A stretch of DNA of 64,000 nucleotides. Origin: Volucribacter amazonae. GTDB taxonomy: Bacteria > Pseudomonadota > Gammaproteobacteria > Enterobacterales > Pasteurellaceae. Shown here in pieces: positions 23,546 to 32,337 of the stretch. The notes below the pieces were generated by a model. It saw only the letters and a program-made list of their open reading frames with translations. It ran no database searches and was not told the origin of the DNA. Made by a program: the position numbers and the translations under genes. Location: the NCBI RefSeq assembly GCF_029783845.1, contig NZ_LWID01000001.1:1240001-1304000 (forward strand). Reading direction: 5' to 3'. The stretch's first letter is position 1. Each line of letters begins with the position of its first letter.

Positions 23546-26158
23546 ATGGGTAATCTAGATCATAACCCTTCGCCTGCGCAGGCTGAAGTGAATACTTTGG
23601 TTGAAAAAGGCTTAGTGGCTTTGGAGGCATTTCGCCAGCTCAATCAAGAGCAAGTGGATTATATTGTGGCTAAGGCTTCTGTGGCGGCTCTTGATCAGCA
23701 TGGTGTATTAGCTATGCACGCTTATGAAGAAACAGGGCGAGGTGTGTTTGAAGATAAAGCCACCAAAAACCTGTTTGCTTGTGAGTATGTGGTTAATAAT
23801 ATGCGGCATCTCAAGACAGTAGGGATTATTAGCGAAGACGATGTAACGGGCATTACAGAAATCGCTGATCCTGTTGGGGTAATTTGCGGTATTACACCAA
23901 CCACTAATCCAACCTCTACCGCTATTTTTAAATCCCTTATCGCCTTAAAAACCCGCAATCCAATTATTTTTGCTTTTCACCCATCAGCTCAACAATCCTC
24001 TGCCCACGCAGCTCGTGTGGTTTATGACGCTGCTGTCGCTGCTGGTGCACCTGCCGACTGTATTCAATGGATTGAAAAACCGTCCATGGAGGGAACTTCC
24101 GCATTAATGAAACACCCGGGTATTGCCACAATTTTGGCAACTGGGGGAAATGCGATGGTAGAAGCCGCATATTCTTGCGGTAAACCTGCTTTGGGCGTGG
24201 GTGCTGGTAATGTGCCTGCTTATGTGGAAAAAACGGCAAATATCAAGCAAGCGGTGCATGATATTGTGATGTCTAAATCCTTTGATAACGGTATGATTTG
24301 TGCTTCCGAGCAAGCGGCGATTGTAGATCAAGAGGTTTATCAAGAATTTGTGGCAGAAATGAAGTCTTATGGTGTTTATTTTGTAAACAAAAAAGAAAAG
24401 GCATTATTAGAAGAGTTTATTTTTGGGGTTAAAGCAAACAGTAAAAATTGTGCTGGTGCAAAATTAAATGCTAATGTAGTGGGCAAACCTGCTGCGTGGA
24501 TTGCCGAACAAGCAGGTTTTACTGTACCCGCTAAAACCAATATTTTGGTGGCAGAATGTGCAGAAGTGGGAGAAAAAGAGCCATTAACACGAGAAAAATT
24601 ATCGCCTGTTTTAGCCTTATTAAAATCCCATTCTACTGAGCAGGGTTTTGCCTTATCTGAGGCAATGGTAAACTTCCATGGTTTAGGGCATTCTGCGGCA
24701 ATTCATACCAATGATGCCGAGATTGCAAAGGCTTATGGCGAACGAGTAAAAGCCATTCGGGTAATTTGGAATTCCCCTTCTACTTTTGGTGGTATTGGTG
24801 ATGTTTATAATTCTTTCCTACCTTCATTGACCTTAGGTTGTGGTTCTTACGGTAAAAACTCAGTAGGCAATAATGTTAGTGCGGTGAATTTATTAAATAT
24901 TAAACGGGTGGGAAGACGGAGAAATAATATGCAATGGTTCAAAGTCCCGTCAAAAATCTATTTTGAACGTGATTCAATTCAATATTTACAATCTATGAAA
25001 GGGCTAGAAAGGGTTGTAATTGTTACAGATAGAACAATGGTTGACTTAGGTTTTGTAGAGAAAATTGCGAAACAAATTACCGCTCGAGGCAATCATGTTA
25101 CTTACCAACTCTTTGCCGATGTTGAACCAGATCCGTCTATTGCCACCGTACGCCGAGGGGTAGAATTATTACGCAGTTACCAACCTGACACCATTATTGC
25201 CTTAGGTGGTGGTTCAGCCATGGACGCTGCAAAAGTGATGTGGTTGTTCTATGAACAGCCTGAAGTGGATTTCCGCGATCTTGTGCAGAAATTTATGGAT
25301 ATTCGTAAACGTGCCTTTAAATTCCCACAATTAGGACGTAAAGCCAAATTTATTGGTATTCCAACCACTTCGGGGACAGGGTCAGAGGTAACGCCATTTG
25401 CGGTAATTACAGAGGGCGATAAAAAATACCCTATTGCTGATTATTCTTTAACACCGACAATCGCCATTGTTGATCCTGCTTTAGTAATGAGCGTACCTGC
25501 CCATGTCGCAGCGGATACAGGGTTAGATGTATTAACTCACGCAACAGAGGCTTATGTTTCGGTATTAGCCAATGACTTTACTGATGGTTTAGCTTTACAA
25601 GCCATTAAGCTAGTTTTTGAATACCTTGAATTATCCGTTAATCACAAAGATCCTGAGGCAAGAGAAAAAATGCACAATGCTTCAACCATTGCAGGTATGG
25701 CATTTGCCAATGCGTTCTTAGGTATGAACCATTCTTTAGCCCATAAAATTGGTGGGCGTTTCCATACCCCACATGGACGTACCAATGCGATCTTAATGCC
25801 TTATGTGATTCGTTATAACGGCACAAAACCAACCAAAACCTCTACTTGGCCGAAATATAACTATTATAAAGCAGACGTTAAATACCAAGAAATTGCACGT
25901 ATGCTTGGTTTACCTTGTGCCACACCAGCAGAAGGGGTTGCCTCTTATGCCAAAGCCTGCCACGATTTAGCAGAAAAAGTTGGCATTAAAATGTCCTTTA
26001 AACAGCAAGGGCTTGATGAACAAGAATGGTTAGCAGCTCGTCGTGCCATTGCTTTAGCGGCATTTGAGGATCAATGTTCACCAGCGAACCCTCGTTTACC
26101 TGTGGTGGAAGATATGGAAGAAATTCTGACAAAAGCCTATTATGGGGAAGAAGTTTAA
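23546..26158 (+). CDS. adhE: Bifunctional acetaldehyde-CoA/alcohol dehydrogenase AdhE
   Basis: AdhE reduces acetyl-CoA to acetaldehyde and then to ethanol, reoxidising NADH in fermentation; the family forms long helical filaments called spirosomes. The 870-residue fusion has an N-terminal aldehyde dehydrogenase with catalytic cysteine in NGMICASEQAA (about residue 250), a linker near 440-460, and a C-terminal iron-dependent alcohol dehydrogenase with GGGSAMDAAKVMW, IPTTSGTGSEVTPFAVI and metal-binding histidines in NHSLAHKIGGRFHTPHGRTNA. TAGGAGA precedes the ATG. It has a perfect FNR box upstream and a strong terminator downstream, so it is a single-gene unit. Confidence 0.97.
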   Translation: MGNLDHNPSPAQAEVNTLVEKGLVALEAFRQLNQEQVDYIVAKASVAALDQHGVLAMHAYEETGRGVFEDKATKNLFACEYVVNNMRHLKTVGIISEDDVTGITEIADPVGVICGITPTTNPTSTAIFKSLIALKTRNPIIFAFHPSAQQSSAHAARVVYDAAVAAGAPADCIQWIEKPSMEGTSALMKHPGIATILATGGNAMVEAAYSCGKPALGVGAGNVPAYVEKTANIKQAVHDIVMSKSFDNGMICASEQAAIVDQEVYQEFVAEMKSYGVYFVNKKEKALLEEFIFGVKANSKNCAGAKLNANVVGKPAAWIAEQAGFTVPAKTNILVAECAEVGEKEPLTREKLSPVLALLKSHSTEQGFALSEAMVNFHGLGHSAAIHTNDAEIAKAYGERVKAIRVIWNSPSTFGGIGDVYNSFLPSLTLGCGSYGKNSVGNNVSAVNLLNIKRVGRRRNNMQWFKVPSKIYFERDSIQYLQSMKGLERVVIVTDRTMVDLGFVEKIAKQITARGNHVTYQLFADVEPDPSIATVRRGVELLRSYQPDTIIALGGGSAMDAAKVMWLFYEQPEVDFRDLVQKFMDIRKRAFKFPQLGRKAKFIGIPTTSGTGSEVTPFAVITEGDKKYPIADYSLTPTIAIVDPALVMSVPAHVAADTGLDVLTHATEAYVSVLANDFTDGLALQAIKLVFEYLELSVNHKDPEAREKMHNASTIAGMAFANAFLGMNHSLAHKIGGRFHTPHGRTNAILMPYVIRYNGTKPTKTSTWPKYNYYKADVKYQEIARMLGLPCATPAEGVASYAKACHDLAEKVGIKMSFKQQGLDEQEWLAARRAIALAAFEDQCSPANPRLPVVEDMEEILTKAYYGEEV

Positions 26159-26209
26159 TTCGCCATTTAACTAAAAGATAATCATCAAGGCAATAGTCGC
26201 CTTAAACTA

Positions 26210-26236
26210 AGTCCTAGTTATGCTAGGACTTTTTTA
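26210..26236 (+). terminator. Intrinsic terminator after adhE
   Basis: AGTCCTAG pairs with CTAGGACT around TTATG, followed by a run of T. The T run merges into the TATAG end of a Correia-like element at 26235. Confidence 0.85.
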
Positions 26237-26304
26237 TAGTCGTTCCACTTTAAAATGATACAGCGTTGGTACGCCTTGTCTTATTTCAAATACAAACGAC
26301 TATA
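26235..26304. repeat. Correia-like element, internally deleted (70 bp)
   Basis: Both terminal inverted repeats are present (TATAGTCGTTCCACTTTAAA and the inverted end finishing AAACGACTATA). The interior is shortened to ACAGCGTTGGTACGCCTTGTC. Its left end starts in the T tract of the adhE terminator. Confidence 0.75.
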
Positions 26305-26405
26305 ATTATTGCAATCGTTAAATTCATATACATTATTTTGTAAATAATGCTAAGATAAATTGAAACGAGGATATTATTGCTCAAAATCATTAGGAGAAAA
26401 ATAAG

Positions 26406-26900
26406 ATGACGGTAACCTTAGCAGGAAATCCCATAGAAATCGGTGGTCATTTTCCACAAGTTGGAGAGAAGGTTGCAGATTTTTGTTTAACCAATAAAGA
26501 GCTATCAGAAGTAAAACTTAGTGAATTTTCTGGTAAACGTAAGGTATTAAATATTTTTCCAAGTATTGATACAGGAATTTGTGCCACCTCTGTGCGTAAA
26601 TTTAATCAACAATCCGCAAAGTTAGTGAATACGGTTGTACTTTGTATTTCGGCGGATTTACCTTTTGCCCAAGCACGTTTTTGTGGTGCAGAAGGGATTG
26701 AAAATGTAGTGGTTTTATCCACTTTTCGCCATAAAGAAGTACACCAACAACTCGGTGTTGCAATAAATTCAAGTCCACTTGCTGGTTTAACGGCTCGTGC
26801 AGTCATTGTTTTAGATGAAAATAACCAAGTTTTACATAGTGAGTTAGTGCCTGAAATTAAGCAAGAACCTGACTATGCAAACGCATTAGCCGTACTTTAA
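26406..26900 (+). CDS. tpx: Thiol peroxidase Tpx
   Basis: An atypical 2-Cys peroxiredoxin that reduces hydroperoxides using thioredoxin. The 164-residue protein has the peroxidatic cysteine in SIDTGICATSVRKF (about residue 59) and the resolving cysteine in ADLPFAQARFCGAEG (about 93), the Tpx spacing. The N-terminal segment VTLAGNPIEIGGHFPQVGEKV is typical of the family. TTAGGAGAAA precedes the ATG. Other peroxide-defence genes (oxyR and the peroxiredoxin-glutaredoxin fusion) lie 4-5 kb away but not in the same transcription unit. Confidence 0.95.
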   Translation: MTVTLAGNPIEIGGHFPQVGEKVADFCLTNKELSEVKLSEFSGKRKVLNIFPSIDTGICATSVRKFNQQSAKLVNTVVLCISADLPFAQARFCGAEGIENVVVLSTFRHKEVHQQLGVAINSSPLAGLTARAVIVLDENNQVLHSELVPEIKQEPDYANALAVL

Positions 26901-26992
26901 TACTCACAATTATTTCTGTCTAGGGCAGAACTTTTCCCCATTAAACCAGTCTAATTAAAAGTGAGAAAAAGACAGATAATGTTATTTCTCTC

Positions 26993-27020
26993 TTGACCCT
27001 AGTCAAATTTATGTTATAAC
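26993..27020 (+). promoter_or_regulatory. Sigma-70-type promoter of rpoH
   Basis: TTGACC at 26993-26998 and TATAAC at 27015-27020 are 16 bp apart, about 38 bp before the rpoH start. The -35 region is also a symmetric TTGAC-N4-GTCAA. Confidence 0.6.
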
Positions 27021-27057
27021 AACTAGGTAATTTTTTATTGAATTAAGAAGGAAGATA

Positions 27058-27906
27058 ATGAATAAAGAAACACAAACAATGATGCTTGTTCCTCAAGGTA
27101 GTCTTGAAGGTTATATTCGTGCTGCCAATGAATATCCGATGCTAACAGCAGAGGAAGAGAAGAGCTTGACTGAACGTTTGTACTATCATGAAGATGTAGA
27201 AGCGGCGAAAAAGCTCATTCTTTCTCATCTGCGTTTCGTTATTCATGTAGCACGAGGCTATTCTGGTTATGGTTTACCGCAAGCGGATTTAATCCAAGAG
27301 GGAAATATTGGTTTAATGAAAGCGGTTAAACGTTTTAATCCTGAAGTGGGGGTGCGTTTAGTGTCTTTTGCGGTACATTGGATTAAAGCGGAAATCCACG
27401 AATATGTATTGCGTAATTGGCGTATCGTTAAAGTTGCCACGACTAAAGCTCAACGTAAACTCTTCTTTAATCTAAGAAAAACAAAACAACGTTTAGGTTG
27501 GTTTAGTGATAATGAAGTCAATCTTATTGCCGATGAACTTGGTGTGAGTGCTAAAGATGTAGTAGAAATGGAATCTCGTATGACGGGATCGGATTTGGCT
27601 TTTGACTTACCTAATGAAGATAATGATGATGAAGTATATTCGCCGTCATTATATTTAGAAGATAAAAATTCAAATTTTGCGGCTGAATTGGAAAATGAAA
27701 ATTATGAAAATCAAGCCACAGAAGAACTTGCTACGGCATTATCTGCTTTAGACGCTCGTAGTCAGGATATTATTAAAGCCCGTTGGCTAGATGAAAATAA
27801 AGCGACATTACACGATTTAGCGGCAAAATATAATGTTTCCGCTGAGCGTATTCGTCAGCTTGAGAGTAATGCGCTGAAAAAATTAAAAAGTGCGGTCAGT
27901 TTTTAA
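27058..27906 (+). CDS. rpoH: RNA polymerase sigma factor RpoH (sigma-32, heat shock)
   Basis: RpoH directs RNA polymerase to heat-shock promoters. The 282-residue protein has region 1.2/2 (PMLTAEEEKSLTERL; ILSHLRFVIHVARGYSGYGL; QADLIQEGNIGLMKAVKRFNPEVGVRLVSFAVHWI), the RpoH box-like segment QRKLFFNLRKTKQRL near residue 135, and region 4 ending in SAERIRQLESNALKKLK, the -35-recognition helix. AAGGAAG precedes the ATG. An uptake signal lies within the last codons (27888-27896). A terminator follows at 27947. E. coli-type RNA thermosensor folding in the 5' coding region cannot be judged here. Confidence 0.96.
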   Translation: MNKETQTMMLVPQGSLEGYIRAANEYPMLTAEEEKSLTERLYYHEDVEAAKKLILSHLRFVIHVARGYSGYGLPQADLIQEGNIGLMKAVKRFNPEVGVRLVSFAVHWIKAEIHEYVLRNWRIVKVATTKAQRKLFFNLRKTKQRLGWFSDNEVNLIADELGVSAKDVVEMESRMTGSDLAFDLPNEDNDDEVYSPSLYLEDKNSNFAAELENENYENQATEELATALSALDARSQDIIKARWLDENKATLHDLAAKYNVSAERIRQLESNALKKLKSAVSF

Positions 27907-27910
27907 TTTT

Positions 27911-28051
27911 ATTTTAAAGTAGAACAACTATCATTAAAGAATAGAAGGATTAAGAGTTATACTGCTCTTAATCCTTTCTGTTTTTTGACCGCACTTTTAT
28001 ATAGTTGAAATCACTATAATCATTTCAATTTAAAATAAGACAAGGTATTAC
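27911..28051. repeat. Two Correia-like end remnants flanking the rpoH terminator
   Basis: ATTTTAAAGTAGAACAACTA at 27911-27930 resembles a right end. TATAATCATTTCAATTTAAA then ATAAGACAAGG from 28015 resembles a left end. They face outward around the terminator and do not make one complete element, so they are probably remnants of two insertions or of a rearrangement. Confidence 0.45.
27947..27986 (+). terminator. Intrinsic terminator after rpoH
   Basis: A 10-bp perfect stem, GGATTAAGAG (27947-27956) with CTCTTAATCC (27965-27974), 8-base loop, then TTTCTGTTTTTT. An uptake signal lies directly after it (27988-27996). Confidence 0.85.
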
Positions 28052-28123
28052 ATTTAAGTTATGGTAGCATAGCAAAGTTACTGAACGTCTCCTTTTACAC
28101 TTTATTTACGCTGGAATGAATTT

Positions 28124-29812
28124 GTGAATATTAAACATTCTGTTTCAACACGCATTGCTAATTATCTTTTCATTATTATTGTTTTCGCAGGCATTATTAC
28201 CTCATTAAGTTTAGCCATTATGGCAAGCAATAAATCCGATGCGGAATTAATTAATGTTTCAGGTTCTCTGCGTATGCAGAGTTATCGTTTAATTTATACT
28301 ATGCAGTATGCTCCCTCTCAGGTAGAACAGGATTTACGCCGCTATCGGCTCAGTTTACATTCACAAGCCTTGGTTGAGCTGAATAATCACTTTTTGGTAT
28401 CCGATAATGTAAAACAAGCCTATCGTAATCTTATCCAGCGTTGGCAGGTTATGGAGCATTATGTTCGCAGCGATAATCAAACGGCTTATCGTGCCAATAT
28501 TGCACATTATGTGGATCAAGTGGATCAATTTGTATACGCTTTGCAACAATATGCAGAAAAGAAATTAATTATTGTGGTTGCTATTATTTGCTTATCTATG
28601 TTGTGGATTGTGGCAATGGTTTCCTATGTAATTTTTTATACCCGTAAACAAGTGGTTATTCCGTTACACCAACTTGCTAAGGCAAGTGGGCAAGTACAAA
28701 TGGGTATTTTTAACCATGTGAAATTAAATACCGAAAAAGATGATGAATTAGGTATGCTTGCCCGGGTATTTACCAAAATGGCAAGCGACTTACACAAATT
28801 GTATTATTCTCTTGAGCAACAAGTTGATGAAAAAACCAAAAAATTAAGCCAATTTAACCGCACTTTATCCACATTATATGATTGCTCACAACAATTAAGT
28901 AGCCATGAATTAAATCAAAATTTACTAAAACAAGTGTTATCACAAGTCTACGCCAACGAACATTTGCGTTATCTTGATATTGAAATTTATCAACAACAGC
29001 AATTAACTTGTCAACTAGGAAAACTTGTTACGGATTATCCTTGTCAATCAGCCCCCATTATGGTGGAGGAAGAATGTTTGGGCGAATTACGTTGGCAAGC
29101 AGGCTTTCCTTGCCCTGATCATCGTACTATTCAAAATATTGCTCAAATGTTAGGACGGGCATTGTATGTAAGCCAAACTCAGCGTCAACAACAGCAACTG
29201 TTATTAATGGAAGAACGAGCAATCATTGCACGAGAATTACATGATTCCTTAGCACAGGTGTTGTCCTTCTTACAAATCCAGCTAACCTTATTAAAACATA
29301 ACTGTAAAGAAAACTCAGAACAGGCACAAAAGCAACGCTTAACCATTATTAACGAATTTGAACAAGCCTTGCGTGATGGCTATATTCAGTTGCGTGAGCT
29401 ACTCGCCACTTTCCGTTTAACCATTCAAGAGGCAAATTTAACCTTAGCACTAGAGCAGGTTATCGCTTCTTTACAAAGCCAAACGGAAATAGCTATCCAT
29501 TTAGCTTGCTCACTTCCCTCACAAACCTTTAATGCCCAGCAACAGGTACATGCTTTGCAAATTGTACGAGAAGCTATTTTAAATGCCATTAAACACTCAC
29601 AAGGCAGTGAAATTCGTGTGATTGCCCATACCAATGACGATGGTGAGCGTGAAATTATGGTCATAGACAATGGTATTGGTATTGCCTCTTTACAAGAACC
29701 TGACGGACATTATGGGCTTAATATTATGCAAGAACGTGCTGCTCAATTAAAAGCAAATTTAACCATTTATCGTGCAGCACAAGGGGGAACAGTGGTGCGT
29801 ATTCGTTTATGA
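28124..29812 (+). CDS. narQ: Nitrate/nitrite sensor histidine kinase NarQ
   Basis: A membrane sensor kinase that detects nitrate and nitrite and phosphorylates NarP (narP is at 55121). The 562-residue protein has a first membrane helix at about residues 12-32, a periplasmic P box (SNKSDAELINVSGSLRMQSYRL) that binds nitrate, a second helix near 148-170, a HAMP/signalling helix, and the HisKA_3 phosphoacceptor in ARELHDSLAQVLSFLQ (about residue 370). N and G boxes (REAILNAIKHSQ; DNGIGI; GLNIMQERA) complete the kinase. The start is GTG at 28124 with GGAA upstream. It has no adjacent response-regulator gene. Confidence 0.93.
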   Translation: MNIKHSVSTRIANYLFIIIVFAGIITSLSLAIMASNKSDAELINVSGSLRMQSYRLIYTMQYAPSQVEQDLRRYRLSLHSQALVELNNHFLVSDNVKQAYRNLIQRWQVMEHYVRSDNQTAYRANIAHYVDQVDQFVYALQQYAEKKLIIVVAIICLSMLWIVAMVSYVIFYTRKQVVIPLHQLAKASGQVQMGIFNHVKLNTEKDDELGMLARVFTKMASDLHKLYYSLEQQVDEKTKKLSQFNRTLSTLYDCSQQLSSHELNQNLLKQVLSQVYANEHLRYLDIEIYQQQQLTCQLGKLVTDYPCQSAPIMVEEECLGELRWQAGFPCPDHRTIQNIAQMLGRALYVSQTQRQQQQLLLMEERAIIARELHDSLAQVLSFLQIQLTLLKHNCKENSEQAQKQRLTIINEFEQALRDGYIQLRELLATFRLTIQEANLTLALEQVIASLQSQTEIAIHLACSLPSQTFNAQQQVHALQIVREAILNAIKHSQGSEIRVIAHTNDDGEREIMVIDNGIGIASLQEPDGHYGLNIMQERAAQLKANLTIYRAAQGGTVVRIRL

Positions 29813-29841
29813 TAGTTTAAAATACACGCCTTGCCTTATTT

Positions 29842-30468
29842 TCAGCCTTTACTGTCTATTTGGTATTTTTCTTGGGCAAACATTGCCCCTTTTGCCAGCA
29901 TACGTAATTGTAGAATAACCCGTTCTTTTAACTGCAAACGCTCTTTATTATTCATATCCAAGGCATTAGATCCTGCTGTAAAGACTATGGTTACCATACC
30001 TTCCGCTTGTACATAAGCTAACTCAGCAGGAATATTATTTTTATTCGCAATATATTCAGCAAGCTCATCAACAAAATGTTTGCTTTCTCGTGCGGCTGCG
30101 GTACGAAACTCTAGCGATGTACCTGAGCTTTCACGCAATAATAAACGGAAAACATTGGGGCTATTATGAATAAACTCAAAAAAGGTATCCACTGAAATCA
30201 CAATAACACTGCCCCCATTTTCAATCCGTTTACGAGCTTGTCGCATAAGCTGGCGTAACATTAACCCCGCCTCATCAACCATAGTTAAGCCAAGTTCGTC
30301 CATATCACGAAAATGACGATAAAATGAAGTAGGGGCAATGCCTGCCTCACGAGCCACTTCACGCAAACTCAGACTAGAAAAACTTTTTTCTGCACTCAGC
30401 TGATTAAACGCCGCATCAACTAATGCACGGCGTGTTTTTTCTTTTTGAATAGCACGAATACCAACCAT
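29842..30468 (-). CDS. fabR: TetR-family fatty-acid regulator FabR
   Basis: FabR represses unsaturated fatty-acid synthesis genes (fabA/fabB) in response to acyl-CoA or acyl-ACP composition. The 208-residue protein begins MVGIRAIQKEKTRRALVDAA, the FabR signature, followed by the TetR helix-turn-helix SLREVAREAGIAPTSFYRHF at residues about 34-53. ATG 30468 was chosen because AGGAAAA lies just before it; the frame extends upstream into oxyR. It follows oxyR by 10 bp, so the two are likely co-transcribed. Confidence 0.92.
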   Translation of the reverse strand: MVGIRAIQKEKTRRALVDAAFNQLSAEKSFSSLSLREVAREAGIAPTSFYRHFRDMDELGLTMVDEAGLMLRQLMRQARKRIENGGSVIVISVDTFFEFIHNSPNVFRLLLRESSGTSLEFRTAAARESKHFVDELAEYIANKNNIPAELAYVQAEGMVTIVFTAGSNALDMNNKERLQLKERVILQLRMLAKGAMFAQEKYQIDSKG

Positions 30469-30478
30469 AATTTTCCTA

Positions 30479-31387
30479 TTACGCTTGCTCAGAATTAAGG
30501 ATTGGGCGAATAACATTACTAATAGTCATTGCAACCTTTTCATAGCGATTACGCAATGGCGAACCCGGACGATAAGCCAATGCAATGGAACGAGCAGGTT
30601 CAGGCGTTGCACAACGAATATATTTAACCCCACTGCGTTCACGCTCATTAAGCACGGCTAATTCTGGCATTAAGGTTACCCCAGCATTAGCTGCCACCAT
30701 ATTGCGTAAGGTTTCTAAACTCGTGGCTTGGAAATGGGCATTTTCTTTTGCACCAGCAGCAAAACAATAACCCAGCGTTTGCTCACGCAAACAATGCCCA
30801 TCATCTAACATTAACATTTCTAAGCCTTTGAGCTTATCCATACTAATATTTTGCTCGTTTGCCCATGGGTGATTTTCTGGCACAGCTAACAACATTTTTT
30901 CTTCAAAAAGCAGACTTTCAATAAAAGACTCGGACTCTTGCACACGAGCAAGAATTGCACAGTCTAGTTGCCCCGTTTCTAGTTGATCTAATAACTGGCG
31001 AGTTTGTGCCTCGTACAAATAAAGCTCTAATTCTGGAAAGGCTTGTTTTAAGGTAGGCACAATATAAGGCAATAAATAAGGACCAATGGTTGGAATGATG
31101 CCTATATGTAAAGGTCCTGTCATGTCTTTACCTTGATTGCTCGCCATTTCACGCAATAATTTGACTTCTCGCAAAATGGTGCGAGCTTGATCAACTAACA
31201 ATAAACCTGATTGGGTAAATAACACCTTGCGACTGGTTCTTTCTAATAATATAATGCCAAGCTCATCTTCCAATTTACGGATTTGTCCGCTTAGGGTTGG
31301 TTGACTGACATGGCAAGCATCAGCAGCACGGCGAAAATGTTTATATTCTGCCAACGCCACTAAGTATTCAAGATCACGAATATTCAT
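30479..31387 (-). CDS. oxyR: Hydrogen-peroxide-sensing LysR-family regulator OxyR
   Basis: OxyR senses peroxide through a reversible disulfide and activates antioxidant genes. The 302-residue protein has the LysR helix-turn-helix at its N-terminus (MNIRDLEYLVALAEYKHFRR; ACHVSQPTLSGQIRKLEDEL). The redox pair is intact in LDDGHCLREQTLGYCF, matching Cys199 and Cys208 of E. coli OxyR. It is divergent from the peroxiredoxin-glutaredoxin gene with a 144-bp shared upstream region, where an OxyR site is likely, though no full four-part motif could be fixed. Autoregulation is also expected for the family. Confidence 0.95.
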   Translation of the reverse strand: MNIRDLEYLVALAEYKHFRRAADACHVSQPTLSGQIRKLEDELGIILLERTSRKVLFTQSGLLLVDQARTILREVKLLREMASNQGKDMTGPLHIGIIPTIGPYLLPYIVPTLKQAFPELELYLYEAQTRQLLDQLETGQLDCAILARVQESESFIESLLFEEKMLLAVPENHPWANEQNISMDKLKGLEMLMLDDGHCLREQTLGYCFAAGAKENAHFQATSLETLRNMVAANAGVTLMPELAVLNERERSGVKYIRCATPEPARSIALAYRPGSPLRNRYEKVAMTISNVIRPILNSEQA

Positions 31388-31531
31388 TATTACCTCGTTT
31401 TAAACATAGAAAAGAGCAATTAAAAGAATAGAATTAATTGATTTTAACTATACCATATTCTTTTTTATAATACACACATAAAAATTGATTAAGTTAAGTT
31501 ATTTATCATTAAAATTATTAGGAGAACAATC

Positions 31532-32260
31532 ATGACAAATATGGAAGGAAAAAAAGTTCCTCAAGTTACATTCCATACTCGCCAAGGCGATGCTTGGGTT
31601 GATGTAACAAGTGCAGAATTATTTGATAACAAAACAGTGGTACTTTTCTCATTACCTGGTGCATTTACCCCTACTTGCTCCTCAACACATTTACCACGCT
31701 ATAATGAATTAGCTTGTGAATTCAAAGCCTTAGGTGTTGATGAAATTATCTGCCTTTCTGTAAACGATACTTTCGTTATGAATGCTTGGAAAATGGATCA
31801 AGAATGTGAAAATGTAACGGTATTACCTGACGGTAATGGTGAATTTACCGAAGGTATGGGTATGTTAGTGGGCAAAGAAGATCTTGGCTTTGGTAAACGT
31901 TCATGGCGTTATTCTATGCTAGTTAAAAACGGCATCGTTGAAAAAATGTTTATTGAACCTAACGAGCCGGGCGATCCGTTCAAAGTATCTGATGCAGATA
32001 CGATGATCAAATACTTAAATCCAAAATGGGAAGCAAAACCTTCAGTGTCTATCTTCACAAAACCAGGTTGCCCATTCTGTGCAAAAGCCAAAGGATTATT
32101 AAAAGTGAAAGGTTATACCTTTGAAGAAATCGTATTAGGACGTGATGCAAGTACCATTTCTGTGCGTGCAATTACTGGCAAAACTTCTGTGCCACAGGTC
32201 TTTATCGGCGGTCAATATATTGGCGGTAGTGAAGATCTTGAAGCCTACTTTGCTAAATAA
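31532..32260 (+). CDS. Hybrid peroxiredoxin-glutaredoxin (Prx5-Grx fusion)
   Basis: A single polypeptide that reduces peroxides using glutathione: an N-terminal Prx5-type peroxiredoxin and a C-terminal glutaredoxin that recycles it. In 242 residues the peroxidatic cysteine is in PGAFTPTCSSTHLPRYN (about residue 49) and the glutaredoxin site is KPGCPFCAKAK (about 180-190), with the cis-proline in TSVPQVFIGG. H. influenzae has the same fusion beside oxyR. A TTAGGAGAAC ribosome site precedes the ATG. The divergent oxyR suggests peroxide-dependent induction. Confidence 0.95.
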   Translation: MTNMEGKKVPQVTFHTRQGDAWVDVTSAELFDNKTVVLFSLPGAFTPTCSSTHLPRYNELACEFKALGVDEIICLSVNDTFVMNAWKMDQECENVTVLPDGNGEFTEGMGMLVGKEDLGFGKRSWRYSMLVKNGIVEKMFIEPNEPGDPFKVSDADTMIKYLNPKWEAKPSVSIFTKPGCPFCAKAKGLLKVKGYTFEEIVLGRDASTISVRAITGKTSVPQVFIGGQYIGGSEDLEAYFAK

Positions 32261-32289
32261 GCGTCTTAACAGACATTAATTTTTTACAT

Positions 32290-32335
32290 GCCCCTTAACA
32301 GTTTACTTATAATAGACAATTAAGGGGCTAATTAT
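32290..32335 (+). terminator. Intrinsic terminator after the Prx-Grx fusion gene
   Basis: GCCCCTTAA (32290-32298) pairs with TTAAGGGGC (32320-32328) over a 21-base loop, followed by TAATTATTTTT. It lies between convergent genes and may also affect deoC. Confidence 0.65.
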
Positions 32336-32337
32336 TT

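Noticed and set aside
26993..27006. FNR-like site TTGAC-N4-GTCAA before rpoH
   Set aside because: It coincides with a good -35 hexamer at proper spacing from TATAAC and differs from the FNR consensus at both inner positions, so it is better read as the promoter.
29813..29841. Possible Correia-like remnant between narQ and fabR
   Set aside because: GATAGTTTAAAATACACGCC and CTTGCCTTATTTT show only scattered similarity and no terminal repeat pair.
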